Shown: positions 28,325 through 37,685 of the stretch, in pieces
How positions within the stretch are numbered: position 1 is the stretch's first letter
Layout of the letters: each line of letters begins with the position of its first letter
Source of the DNA: Mucilaginibacter sp. JRF
GTDB taxonomy: Bacteria; Bacteroidota; Bacteroidia; Sphingobacteriales; Sphingobacteriaceae
Direction of reading: 5' to 3'
NCBI RefSeq assembly: GCF_015223065.1
Contig: NZ_JADFBY010000001.1
Coordinates: 620,001-684,000 of the forward strand
DNA: 64,000 nucleotides
The notes under the pieces: model-generated
Databases searched by the model: none
Told to the model about the DNA's origin: nothing
What the model saw: the letters and a program-made list of their open reading frames with translations, nothing else
Translations under genes and position numbers: made by a program

Positions 28325-31047
28325 CTATTTAAAAAACTTTATTAACTCTTCCATAGTAATTTCCTGGGACGGCCGGAATTTTTCGGAACCTGCGTATTGG
28401 ATGAGGCTGCGTTTCAACTGTCTTGCTGCCGGACGGTTATCCAAATCATGCTGAATGTCCATAGTGCAAAGTAATAGCTTGCCATTACCCGTTCTGAACT
28501 CCATCAGTAAACCAAGGTGCCGGTTTCGAAAAAAGTTATCTATCACCCGCACAATAGGGTCCTGCCGGGTAACAGATCCGTCGAACTGTACGGAGCGTGA
28601 TCGGGTTACAAGATCCCACCACTGCCAGTCGCTGTAAGTACTGGTCGGAAAGTCCGTCAGCGCCGGATGCTGATCGTTGATTAGCAGACCAATACTGCCG
28701 GGCTGATCCGGAAAGTGTACTGAGCTCCAGAACACCGGCGCGAACCAGCCGTCGATGCCTTTTATATGAGCGGTATCGGGGTTTAACACAACGGTCTTAC
28801 CGGCCCTGAGTAATTGCACCGCTGAATCAACGGCAGTGGTAAATTCTACGTCAGCTACATTCGTTTCCGGTTGAACAGGGTAAACCCATATCTTCCGCTG
28901 GTTGCGGTACCCCGATTTGGCCAACTTTAAAGTTACGGTTAGTTCTTGTGCACGGTGTATGCTACGCAGTGGTACGATAAATTTGCCAAGCGAGCGGCCA
29001 TTTCCTCCGGGCAATTCTTTAGTACCAAGGGTTCCCTTAAAAAGCGTTTTGTTGTCCTGAGTGGAATCGTCCATAATAGTTCATCCTTTAGTGCCTTGTT
29101 CAGGTAGTTAGCGATCTCAGCGGTCGCTTCAAAGGGTTCAGTATTAGTATAACTGGCTTTGTCAAAGCGGAGCAGCGGAACGACCGGTCCGCAAAACTGA
29201 CGGAAGGCTTCTGGTTGGATGATGCCTTTACTCTCCCAAAAAGCGTTCAGTATACCTACTAATGCAGTGCCCTGTCCCGGAAAGTCATGCAGGTCCAACA
29301 ATTGAAACCCGCCAACACCTGGTGTTTTCAGTGCTCGCTCGATCTCCTCCTTATATAAATTAGCCGACAACTTACCGCTGGCTTTCAGATAGGGGGCAGC
29401 TAATCCAAGCATTCCCTTTTTGCGCAGATCATGACGGACCGCTGAAAAATTGGCTGGTACCAGCACTCCGGTATATTTTTCGATCTCCTTCAGATCAGGG
29501 TATACGGAATATTGACCGACCTCATGGATTACCAGCGGGACGGTAGTGCCAGAAACTGCTTTACCATAGTCTGTCTTAAAGTCGGGCGGGTTCGTATTGA
29601 AGATACCTTGTCCGCGTACCCAGCCCTTATCGGTATACTGGGTGATAAAAAAGTCATCCGCAGGTTCCGGCAATTTGCCATGACCTTTCTGAAAGCTGAA
29701 GGTGGTGGTTGTATAAAGGTGGCGATTATCTTGTTGCTTTAGTTTTTTAACCAGATTCCCTAACCAAGCAAAATCGCCTTCCAGTTCGTTTCCCATGCTC
29801 CAAAAACAGAAAGACGGGTGATTACCATAATTCTTGATCATCTGCTGTGCCTCATCCTCCAGATACCGAAGGGTAGCGGTATCTTCACCCACCTTAAACG
29901 ACCAAAGCGGAAGCTCCACATGCAGGTAAATGCCCAATGAATCTGCAACCCTGAAGGCGGCCTCCGGTGGGCACCAAGAGTGGAAGCGTAAGTGATTTAG
30001 ACCGTATTGTTTTGCTGCGATGAAGACTTTTAGCCAACCTGCACGTTCCATGGGCGGATGGCCTTGTATTGGGAAAATGTTGCATTCCAGCGTTCCTCGC
30101 AAAAATAGCGGACGTCCGTTGATATTCAGGTTGCTACCTTGCGCGGCAAGTGTTCTGAAGCCAAATTGCTCTGTCCTGCTATCCAATACTTTGCCGTCAC
30201 GGTCGGTCACCTCGAACGTCCACGTATAAACATTGGGGTTAAACTCATCCCATTCCTTTACCTGGGGCAGATTAACCTTGGCCTGCTGTACGGTTCCGGA
30301 TCTTAACGGAACTCTTGGAGATGATTTAACCGTTTTACCTGCCAGAAAGATCCTGTGCTGTAAATAAAGATCACCGGGCGGACGGGAGGCCAGTTGTATG
30401 GCCGCCGTAGCTGTTTTGCCAGTAAGTGAAGCTGTAACGTCGATCTGTGCGAAGGTTGCATAACCTTTATCGCTGATTTCCATGCGGCCGATGACACCGT
30501 TCCAGATGATCTGCGTACCGTCGGTATATGCATGCGCAAAATCATTAAAACTGATATCGTGCTGTTTTCTGTTATCAATCCTTAGCGTGATCACATGTTT
30601 TCCCGGCGATAGTTTGCCCAAGGAGAAATGCTGCGGGGCGATCAGGCTTTCGGCCGAACCGGCTGGCTTGCCGTCAATCCAGCAGTTTGTTTTCCATATC
30701 ACCCGTTCGAGCAGTAGCTGCGCATTTGCCATTCCTTTGCCGATAGTTATCGATCTTTGATACCAGACCGGACCTGTATACCTGACCCGGCGCGAAAGGC
30801 GGAGCATGATGTCTTTGGACAACACACTCGTATCCGTATTTACCGGTTCACCAATATGCACGTCATCCAGTGTTCCCGGAAGCTTGATCACCCGGGTGAA
30901 TCGCTGATTGAACCACTTGCCGGCGACCCCCCGGTCTGTAGAGTCCAACTTGCTCGTCCAGCTACCGGCCAGGGAAACGGGAGCACGCTGCGCATGGGTA
31001 TAAAAACAGGCTGACAATAGCATAGCCAGCAAAAGTGCTTTTTTCAT
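28325..31047 (-). pseudogene. GH2-family glycoside hydrolase, frameshifted
   Basis: Two overlapping minus frames (31047-28939 and 29074-28325) together encode one GH2-like enzyme of about 905 residues. The N-terminal 660 residues carry a signal peptide, the sugar-binding jelly-roll (VWYQRSITIG; GRMEISDKGY), LFLRGTLECNIFP and the acid/base region CFWSMGNELEGD. The reading frame then slips near 29067, just after ELLWT, and continues as DSTQDNKTLFKG to the C-terminus. The first frame ends about 40 codons later in unrelated residues. One missing base would explain it, so this is either a recent mutation or a sequence error. Substrate specificity within GH2 is not clear. Confidence 0.75.
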
Positions 31048-31074
31048 GAGTTATATTTTATTGATAGCTACCCG

Positions 31075-32109
31075 TTATCGTCGTAACTGACTTGCCTTCC
31101 AAAACGATATCATAGTGTTGCTTACCTTCTTTTGCAGGCTCTTCGAAGCGCTGGTTGTGTAAGATATCATATCCTGACCGGGTTTGAAATTAGTTATATC
31201 AAATTGATAGGTTTTGCTGTTGCCCGTCATGTTGATCAGCACGACCGCAAACTGCTTTTTACCGGCGTCCTTATAGGCAGATACCATAAATGAATCGGCA
31301 GCGGCAGCCGGATCGTTAACATCACTTAGCGATGCATTTACTCGCATCATACCGGGTCTGATAAAGCGCGAATAATTTCCGAGGCACCATAGTTGCTTAG
31401 AATCGCTGACAATACCATCTGTCTTCATCGCGGCCAAATCATAGCCGCCTGCAGGATCGTTAATATATACCAGCCCGTCACTGTAGTTGTAGGTATCTAC
31501 CGCCAACCACCACTGCCAGGAGGTCACATTGGCGATGGTCAGGTCATGATGGATAACCTTGGCTACGTATAAGCCATAATCTATGCCTGTGTTTTTGGGA
31601 TACCCACTGAGTTGCCCGCAAATGTCTCCCAGGATGCCAAACTCCGATTGCCACATTTGTAACGATGGATCTACCGCGTTTTTTTTGTTAAAGGCGTTGG
31701 TGCGATAGGTGATCAGGTCATTATTAGGACAGGTGGTGAAATAGCTATGCGCCGAGATCAAATACTCCATCGACGGAACGCTGCCGACGTAATTGGCCGA
31801 ATTAGCGTTGAAGAATTGGTTGATCTGATCACCCCGGCCGTCGCTGTTATTGCCATCAAGTGAGTTCCACTGGTTCGCTTCGCCCAGGGCAATCGTTGTT
31901 GCTAAACCTGCTGCTTTTATTTTTGGGCCTAACAGCCGGATGAATGCAGCGATCTCTGCATTGGTTGCACCGGTACCTTCCTGGCTCGGCTTTTCGCCCC
32001 AGTTCCATTGCGGCTCGTTGAATGGGCTGAGGTAATTGAAAGGGGTTCCGGAGGACGCAAAATGTTTAGCCACACTGACCAGGAAATTTGTCTGCGCCTT
32101 GTACCGCTT
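31075..32109 (-). pseudogene. GH30-like glycoside hydrolase lacking its N-terminus
   Basis: The fragment contains about two-thirds of a GH30-type enzyme. It includes the acid/base motif SPFNEPQWNW, ALGEANQWN, the candidate nucleophile Glu in MWQSEFGI, and the C-terminal beta-sandwich. Homology-like sequence starts abruptly around NFLVSVAKHF. An in-frame TAG (32112-32110) lies just upstream, with no signal peptide and none of the first barrel strands. The product would be inactive. Family GH30 includes endo-beta-1,6-galactanases, which would suit an arabinogalactan locus, but the subfamily cannot be set. It lies 27 bp downstream of the frameshifted GH2 start region on the same strand. Confidence 0.75.
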
Positions 32110-32228
32110 CTACCAGGGTATGTAAAGCAACTTTCGATTCCACTTACGATCCGAATACGGCAAGCAGCTACAACGATGCGATCAGCCACGCTGTTTCCAT
32201 TGATGTAGCGAATGGTTTTAGCAATTAA
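32079..32228 (+). pseudogene. C-terminal tail of an unidentified plus-strand gene
   Basis: The plus frame is open from 32079 to a TAA at 32226-32228. It reads as a real protein end (STYDPNTASSYNDAISHAV), and a strong terminator follows 8 bp later. There is no start or upstream portion; it is joined head-on to the truncated GH30 gene. I do not recognise the family. Confidence 0.4.
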
Positions 32229-32235
32229 GTTTTGT

Positions 32236-32264
32236 AAGGCCATCTTAAGTAAAAGATGGCCTTT
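32236..32264 (+). terminator. Intrinsic terminator hairpin
   Basis: AAGGCCATCTT (32236-32246) pairs with AAGATGGCCTT (32253-32263) over a 6-base loop, with T-rich sequence following. It sits 8 bp after the stop of the orphan plus-strand gene tail, so it looks like the original terminator of that lost gene. Confidence 0.75.
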
Positions 32265-32421
32265 GCATTTTTTTGAGATATACCTGCCCATTTATAAGTA
32301 TTTCAACCAGCGGATCAATGATTTGGAATATAGTGACTAAATTTAGAAGAAGTCCTGGCCGAGTGACTGATGTTTAGAGAAAAGTGTCATCAAACTTTTA
32401 GTCTGGTTGCTTTTTTGCCGG

Positions 32422-34335
32422 TTATCGGCCGAGATTGCTCCAGTTGTTGTTTTGCGGATTGACATCCGCATCGAAATCATTACCAAGGGATATCCTTTCC
32501 ACCTCCTCGGTGGCTTTGAATGGTACGACGAACTTAACACGGTTCTGTGACCATATCTCCGCCGTTCTTGTTATATTGAGCTTTCGGCCACTTTTTAAAA
32601 GCACTGTTAAATGAACTGGCACAGGAGCGGTGCCGACATTAGTGACTGTGATCCGATAGCTTAGACCATAACGTTGAACGTTGCTGATAGCGAGATCGGG
32701 AATGGCCTTTTCAAAGTACCATGCCTTCCAAAACCAATTCAGATTTACACCAGCCCCTGCGTTCATGCTGTTAAAAAAATCGAAAGGGGATGGATGTTTT
32801 CCCGCCCATGAGCGTATGAAGTGACGTGTAGCTTCCGAAAACTTCCGTTCGCCCAACATTTCTCTGAGGTAGAAAAGGGCAAGCGCAGGTTTAAGGTCCT
32901 TATCAGCAAAACGCGCTTTGCCGTAAAGTTGGGCAGTGGGTGTCATTACAGCTACATCCTCTGCAAGGCCTGCATAGTCATTTACTGAACTCAGATCATA
33001 TTTTAATTCAACATCAGGATCCAACAAAGGGTGGAACAGAAATTCCGTCATCGTTGCCCAGCCTTCGTCCATAAAAGAATACTTGGTTTCGTTTGTGCCT
33101 ACGTAAAATGGAAAGAGTGTATGAAAAACTTCGTGCGCGGTAAATTCCACCACATCCTTTGGGTCTTCAAAAGGCATGTTATTAACCATCATCGGATACT
33201 CCATCGCATCTAAACCATCAAAAATGGTCATGTGCGCATATGGAAAAGGTACGCCCGGAAAATGATAACTCATTTGCTGCACGGTTTGCCTGATATACCT
33301 AGTTACCGGAAGATAGGTATGGTGTTTTGGGTTGAATACGGCGTCAACACGGGCTCGCCGCCCGGTGCTTGCATCAACCTTTAGGCTTGATGATTTCCAA
33401 ACGTAATGATCGCTAACCGCAAAGGCAAAATCGGTTACATTGGTTACTTTAAATTTCCAGGTATTGAGTTTACGGTCTTTAGTGATATGCCCGCGTTCAA
33501 TATCAGCACTGCTGATAATATCTATAATACTGTCCTGCAACTCTGCCTTTGCAATACGAGCAGCAAACGCCGGTTCATATACCTCTGTCGTGTTTTTCAG
33601 ATCACCGGTTGCCCATACCTGGTAATTGCCGGGTACAGTAATGCTTACGTTAAAGCTGCCATAATCATTATAAAACTCTTCCTTGCCCATGTAAGGGTAT
33701 TCATTCCAGCCGTCAATATCATCATACACAGCCACCCTTGGAAAACAGTAAGCCACAAAGCAGGCTCCTTTTTCTACCTGGCCTGTGCGGTTAAACGATG
33801 TTGCATTGAGCCGGTAAGTGTAGGATATCTTGATAGAGGTGTGTTTGCCCGGTGCTATCTTTAAGCCGCGGATGTACATATTGGTACCATTGACACGCCG
33901 GCGAGCGCTATCGATCAATGAGTCATCAATGGTCATAGCGCTTATCTTAACGCCGGGACCCAAGTCTGAACCTGCTACTACCGTATTCCTCATAGCATTA
34001 GTTTTATATAAATTAGGGTATAGCTTAAACAGCATCATGGAAAGCGTATCTGGACTATTATTGATGTATACAATCTCCGCTTCCCCGGTCAGTTCGAGGG
34101 TTTTAGGATCGAAATGAATATCAAGCTTATAATCAGCCGAGTTTTGCCAATAGTTTTTACCCGGGACACCTGTTGTGGTCCGTGTTCCCTTTTTTACCCC
34201 CTTTTGCGTATTTCGGTCTAAAGGCAACATTTGCCCGAGACAAACGTGGCCGTAAAAAGTAATGAATAAGAGCAGTATAGAAAATGATTTGAAGTAAATA
34301 TTAGATGCTTTGAATGAAGACGATTCTGAGTTCAT
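32422..34335 (-). CDS. M1-family (gluzincin) zinc aminopeptidase-like protein, secreted
   Basis: This is a 637-residue metallopeptidase with a signal sequence (FSILLLFITFYGHVCLGQ). The N-terminal beta domain typical of M1 peptidases is present (YKLDIHFDPKTLELTGEAEI). Zinc-binding residues form HEVFH (401-405) and, after 18 residues, Glu424 in MDEGW, the exact HExxH-x18-E spacing. The usual M1 exopeptidase motif GxMEN is replaced here by DAMEYPMMV. The protein is probably periplasmic and trims peptides. It appears intact and is flanked by the decayed PUL satellite on one side and the reductase genes on the other. The substrate is unknown. Confidence 0.9.
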   Translation of the reverse strand: MNSESSSFKASNIYFKSFSILLLFITFYGHVCLGQMLPLDRNTQKGVKKGTRTTTGVPGKNYWQNSADYKLDIHFDPKTLELTGEAEIVYINNSPDTLSMMLFKLYPNLYKTNAMRNTVVAGSDLGPGVKISAMTIDDSLIDSARRRVNGTNMYIRGLKIAPGKHTSIKISYTYRLNATSFNRTGQVEKGACFVAYCFPRVAVYDDIDGWNEYPYMGKEEFYNDYGSFNVSITVPGNYQVWATGDLKNTTEVYEPAFAARIAKAELQDSIIDIISSADIERGHITKDRKLNTWKFKVTNVTDFAFAVSDHYVWKSSSLKVDASTGRRARVDAVFNPKHHTYLPVTRYIRQTVQQMSYHFPGVPFPYAHMTIFDGLDAMEYPMMVNNMPFEDPKDVVEFTAHEVFHTLFPFYVGTNETKYSFMDEGWATMTEFLFHPLLDPDVELKYDLSSVNDYAGLAEDVAVMTPTAQLYGKARFADKDLKPALALFYLREMLGERKFSEATRHFIRSWAGKHPSPFDFFNSMNAGAGVNLNWFWKAWYFEKAIPDLAISNVQRYGLSYRITVTNVGTAPVPVHLTVLLKSGRKLNITRTAEIWSQNRVKFVVPFKATEEVERISLGNDFDADVNPQNNNWSNLGR

Positions 34336-34480
34336 GAGATATAGTTAGGGGCCATGGATTATTGACAGTTCCGCGTGCAAATGTATTGTAACCCGTTATT
34401 ATTCTATAATGCAATTTGATCAAAGATTTAGGTTTGGATTAAGTATATGGTATTATAAACTGGCAATAGTAACCGCGTCG

Positions 34481-35485
34481 TTACAACACCTCTATTATAG
34501 CGGTGATCCCAAATTCTTCCATGCGGGTTATTATATTATCCGAAGGCAAGATGGTTTCGGGAAGATAAAGACCGCCTGCCGGGATGCCGAGACGATCACC
34601 TAAACCGAGTATTCTTTCAGTTATCAGAAAAATACCGACGGCGGTGAGGTGGCCGTAACCCTTGGGGTCGGAAATGATCGTACGTAATTTGCCTTTCTCT
34701 CCGGATAACAAAACGCCTTCTATATCTATATACAGATCATGCGATGCGGCAAGACCGTTATGACTACCTATAGATTCACCTGTGGCAAAATCGAAACGCA
34801 CATTCGGAGAATTGGTGATGGCAGCTAAACTCGGTACATCCAGAGTACCCATTGGGTAACCGGTAACTTGCGTGCCGTCCTTTAAAAGAAAAAGCCTCGG
34901 GTTTTCTTTAGCATCAACAAACAACCACTTTCCCTGATCACATAATAAGGCGTTACCAACAAAATTTTTGACCTGCTTTGCCACCATTGGTCCGATGGGA
35001 TCCCGCTCGTCATACAAGCCTGCAGTTTCTATTCGGGTTATCTCGCTAAACTTTGTCGAAACCTGTTTGGCTACCAATGTTATTATTCCTGCCTGCCAAT
35101 GGCTCGCTAATACGATAGGTGCCGGGAAAGCTTTATGTAGTGATCGACATAATATCGGTGAAATATCTTCAGCCATCTCAGTTATCGTGATGCAGGCAAA
35201 TCCATTTAAAATGGCTGCCTCCTGCAATACGTTGCTACGATCCTCTGTTGCTGCAATGACCAGATCGATAGCGCCATATTGTTCCTTTTTAAACCTTGCT
35301 TTTAGATCAAGATGGGCGGTTTTTGCATTTCCCAGCTCCCGGGCTAACTGTTCTCCATGCTGCGGAGTTCTGCCCGCCAGGATAAGTTCAACATCCTTAT
35401 AATGCTTTCTGATGAGGCGGGCGGCGTTACTTCCTACTAATCCGTAACCGCCGGCAATTAAAATGCGTTTTTTCTTAATTTCCAT
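34481..35485 (-). CDS. Saccharopine-dehydrogenase-like NAD(P)-binding protein
   Basis: This 334-residue protein has an N-terminal Rossmann fold (IAGGYGLVGSNAARLI, then LAGRTPQHGEQLA and DLVIAATEDRSNVLQEAA), as in the saccharopine dehydrogenase NADP-binding family. The C-terminal half is less conserved (ASHDLYIDIEGVL, GYGHLTAVGIFLI). True lysine-pathway enzymes are longer, so a role in lysine metabolism is unlikely; proteins of this size are uncharacterised oxidoreductases. It follows the aldo-keto reductase on the same strand, separated by a hairpin (35511-35542). Confidence 0.8.
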   Translation of the reverse strand: MEIKKKRILIAGGYGLVGSNAARLIRKHYKDVELILAGRTPQHGEQLARELGNAKTAHLDLKARFKKEQYGAIDLVIAATEDRSNVLQEAAILNGFACITITEMAEDISPILCRSLHKAFPAPIVLASHWQAGIITLVAKQVSTKFSEITRIETAGLYDERDPIGPMVAKQVKNFVGNALLCDQGKWLFVDAKENPRLFLLKDGTQVTGYPMGTLDVPSLAAITNSPNVRFDFATGESIGSHNGLAASHDLYIDIEGVLLSGEKGKLRTIISDPKGYGHLTAVGIFLITERILGLGDRLGIPAGGLYLPETILPSDNIITRMEEFGITAIIEVL

Positions 35486-35510
35486 ATCGTTAGATTGATC
35501 ATAGATAAAA

Positions 35511-35542
35511 GCTCATCCGACCTCAACACCGGCCGAATGAGC
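35511..35542 (-). terminator. Strong hairpin between aldo-keto reductase and saccharopine-dehydrogenase-like genes
   Basis: On the minus strand, GCTCATTCGGCC pairs with GGTCGGATGAGC (12 bp including two G-T pairs) around an 8-base loop and is followed by TTTTATC. It lies 25 bp before the start of the 34.5-kb gene, so it is either a terminator of the upstream gene or a 5'-UTR structure of the downstream one. Confidence 0.65.
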
Positions 35543-35648
35543 ATTGTTCGCTTATTGTTTTTTTAAAGATGAACAGATACAAGAAGCATCAGAAACATCT
35601 TACTTAAAAAATGTTTGCTTAGCTGTTGAAGCATACTGCTACAAAATT

Positions 35649-36701
35649 TTAAGACGAACGTCCTTCCCATAAGTTTACCTCACCAAGACGGTCAGCACCC
35701 TGGGTATCTATCATCCATCCCGGATATTCAGGCGGCAAGGTGCTCACCTCATCCAGTTGTCTGATCTCAGCTTCAGATAACTGTAATTCAATAGCCGCAA
35801 GATTATCCTGCAGTTGCTCGTTACGTTTTGCACCTATAACTATAGCTGTAACCACCTTTTTTGATAACAACCACGCCAGCGCGACACGGGCAGCGCTGCA
35901 ATTATGTGCTTTTGCGATTGGAGCAATAACATCTAATATATTCCAGGCTCTTTCCTTATCAACGATAGGAAAATCAAAGCCCGACCTTCTGGAGTTTTCG
36001 GGATTTTGGTTCTCCCTGCTGAACTTGCCTGAAAGTAAGCCACCTGCCAGCGGACTCCAAACCATCAGACCCATTTTTTCATCTTCCAGCAATGGAACGA
36101 TCTCGCGCTCCAGATCTCTGCCGGCGATGGAATAATAGGCTTGCAGCGAATCAAACCGGGCCAGGTTTTTTGCGGAAGATATCCCCAGTGCTTTTGCAAT
36201 TTTCCAGGCCTGCCAGTTTGAGCAGCCTATATAACGTACTTTACCGGAACGAACCAGGTCATCCAATGAACGCAGGATCTCCTCGGTCGGCGTAAGGATA
36301 TCGTTCGCGTGGATCTGGTATAGGTCTATGTGATCTGTTTGCAGGTTTTTTAAGCTGGCTTCAATACCATCCATGATATGCTTTCGTGATGCACCTACAT
36401 CATTCCGGCCGGGCCCCATACGGGAATAAACCTTTGTAGCAATAACGACGTCTTTTCTGGCTATATTCAGATTTTTGAAAGCCTGACCGAGTGTCCGCTC
36501 GCTTTCACCTGCAGAGTACACATCCGCGGTGTCAAAAAAGTTAATGCCTGCATCAAATGAATTTTTGATCAGCTGGTCGGCATCGGTTTGGCCAACGTTG
36601 CCAATATGTTCATAAATACCCGTACCCGGTCCCATGGTCATGGTGCCCAAACAAAGCCGCGATACCAGCAGCCCTGTGTTCCCTAATGTTTTGTATTCCA
36701 T
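35649..36701 (-). CDS. Aldo/keto reductase
   Basis: This NADPH-dependent aldo/keto reductase of 350 residues has the family's catalytic tetrad: Asp and Tyr in FFDTADVYSAGESE, Lys in VVIATKVYS and His in LYQIHAND. The C-terminal nucleotide-binding stretch VIGAKRNEQLQDNL is also present. It is of the general-stress/xenobiotic type (YghZ/Gas-like group). It is divergent from the SDR-AraC operon at 36963, and both promoters carry the same tandem operator, so the two are probably induced together by the AraC protein at 37.7 kb. Confidence 0.93.
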   Translation of the reverse strand: MEYKTLGNTGLLVSRLCLGTMTMGPGTGIYEHIGNVGQTDADQLIKNSFDAGINFFDTADVYSAGESERTLGQAFKNLNIARKDVVIATKVYSRMGPGRNDVGASRKHIMDGIEASLKNLQTDHIDLYQIHANDILTPTEEILRSLDDLVRSGKVRYIGCSNWQAWKIAKALGISSAKNLARFDSLQAYYSIAGRDLEREIVPLLEDEKMGLMVWSPLAGGLLSGKFSRENQNPENSRRSGFDFPIVDKERAWNILDVIAPIAKAHNCSAARVALAWLLSKKVVTAIVIGAKRNEQLQDNLAAIELQLSEAEIRQLDEVSTLPPEYPGWMIDTQGADRLGEVNLWEGRSS

Positions 36702-36730
36702 TTTATTTTTTTGAGTAATAAATAATAACT

Positions 36731-36796
36731 CAAAGTTAAGGTGGGTGAAAAAAACTCAAGCTGCGGTAATCAAACCATAAACTGCAAAAATCAAAC
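36731..36796 (-). promoter_or_regulatory. Tandem AraC-type operator plus perfect -7 box for the aldo/keto reductase (site 3)
   Basis: On the minus strand, half-sites GTTTGATTTTTGCAG (36796-36782) and GTTTGATTACCGCAG (36775-36761) have a 21-bp period. A perfect TAACTTTG -7 box (36738-36731) follows 22 bp later. The start codon is 30 bp further on. The geometry is identical to the divergent site 2. Confidence 0.8.
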
Positions 36797-36827
36797 CCTG
36801 TGAGAATACAGACAAAAAGTCTAAGGT

Positions 36828-36893
36828 GTTTCGTATTCGCAACTTTCGGTTTGATTTGTGCAGGTGATGACAGTTATGGCGTTTTTACTTTTG
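36828..36893 (+). promoter_or_regulatory. Tandem AraC-type operator plus perfect -7 box for the SDR-AraC operon (site 2)
   Basis: Half-sites GTTTCGTATTCGCAA (36828-36842) and GTTTGATTTGTGCAG (36849-36863) lie on a 21-bp period. A perfect TACTTTTG box (36886-36893) follows after 22 bp, giving a leader of about 60 bp to ATG 36963. It is divergent from site 3, 31 bp away. Confidence 0.8.
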
Positions 36894-36962
36894 TAGGTGA
36901 CATGCATAGGTTCAAATCCTGATGTAAAGGTTGTTCAACTATATAGTATATAAATTAAGAAC

Positions 36963-37664
36963 ATGAATATAAACGAAGCTAAAGTAATTGTAACCGGAGC
37001 AACCGGTGGAATAGGTTATGAAACAGCAAAAGCACTTCGCAGCTTAGGAGCCGAAGTAGTTATTTGCGGCAGAGATACCGAAAAGGTAATTAAAGCCGCT
37101 GATGAACTTAATGTTTATGGCATTGTAGCGGATGTAAGTAACGAAACAGAAATAGCAAATCTGTTCAGTTTTGCCATGCAGAAAATGGGCGCTGTCAGTG
37201 TACTCATTAATAACGCCGGGATCGGCCGGTTTGCTTCCCTGACAGATACTACCGAAGAAGACTTTCAACAGGCTTGGGAAACAAATGTAAAAGGCCTGTT
37301 TTTGGCAGGTAAAGAAGCTGCAAAACATTTTATCGCGCAAAAGCATGGCAACATCATTAATATAGGGTCAACGGCCTCTCTTAGGGGTTATGCAAATGGC
37401 TCTGCCTATGTGGCCAGCAAATTTGCAGTATCCGGACTTACAGAATGTTGGCGCGCCGAGTTACGTCCGCATAACATCAGGGTGATGCAAATTAACCCAA
37501 GCGAAGTAATTACTGATTTTATTGCCAAAGCGGGAATGGAGGTTCAGAATGAAGAACGGAAATTGAAGGCCTCAGATGTGGCACATGTAGTGGTAACCAT
37601 GCTGGGCATGAATGATGTTGGCTTTATACCGGATGCGTCGGTGTGGGCCACCAATCCATGGTGA
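36963..37664 (+). CDS. Short-chain dehydrogenase/reductase (FabG-like)
   Basis: This SDR of 233 residues has TGATGGIG at the nucleotide site, NNAGIG, and the catalytic Tyr-x3-Lys in YVASKFA; its C-terminal part is short. It is probably a 3-ketoacyl-reductase-like carbonyl reductase of unknown substrate. It is the first gene of a two-gene operon with the AraC regulator 21 bp downstream, under operator site 2. That arrangement implies the regulator controls its own synthesis together with the enzyme. Confidence 0.9.
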   Translation: MNINEAKVIVTGATGGIGYETAKALRSLGAEVVICGRDTEKVIKAADELNVYGIVADVSNETEIANLFSFAMQKMGAVSVLINNAGIGRFASLTDTTEEDFQQAWETNVKGLFLAGKEAAKHFIAQKHGNIINIGSTASLRGYANGSAYVASKFAVSGLTECWRAELRPHNIRVMQINPSEVITDFIAKAGMEVQNEERKLKASDVAHVVVTMLGMNDVGFIPDASVWATNPW

Positions 37665-37685
37665 GTAAAAATTAAATAAAGGATT

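Noticed and set aside
33406..33864. Plus frame of 152 codons inside the M1 peptidase gene
   Set aside because: It is an antisense shadow of a gene with an intact HExxH-x18-E site.
34481..35485. Lysine-biosynthesis saccharopine dehydrogenase
   Set aside because: The protein is shorter than true pathway enzymes and has no lysine genes nearby; only the NADP-binding half is family-like.
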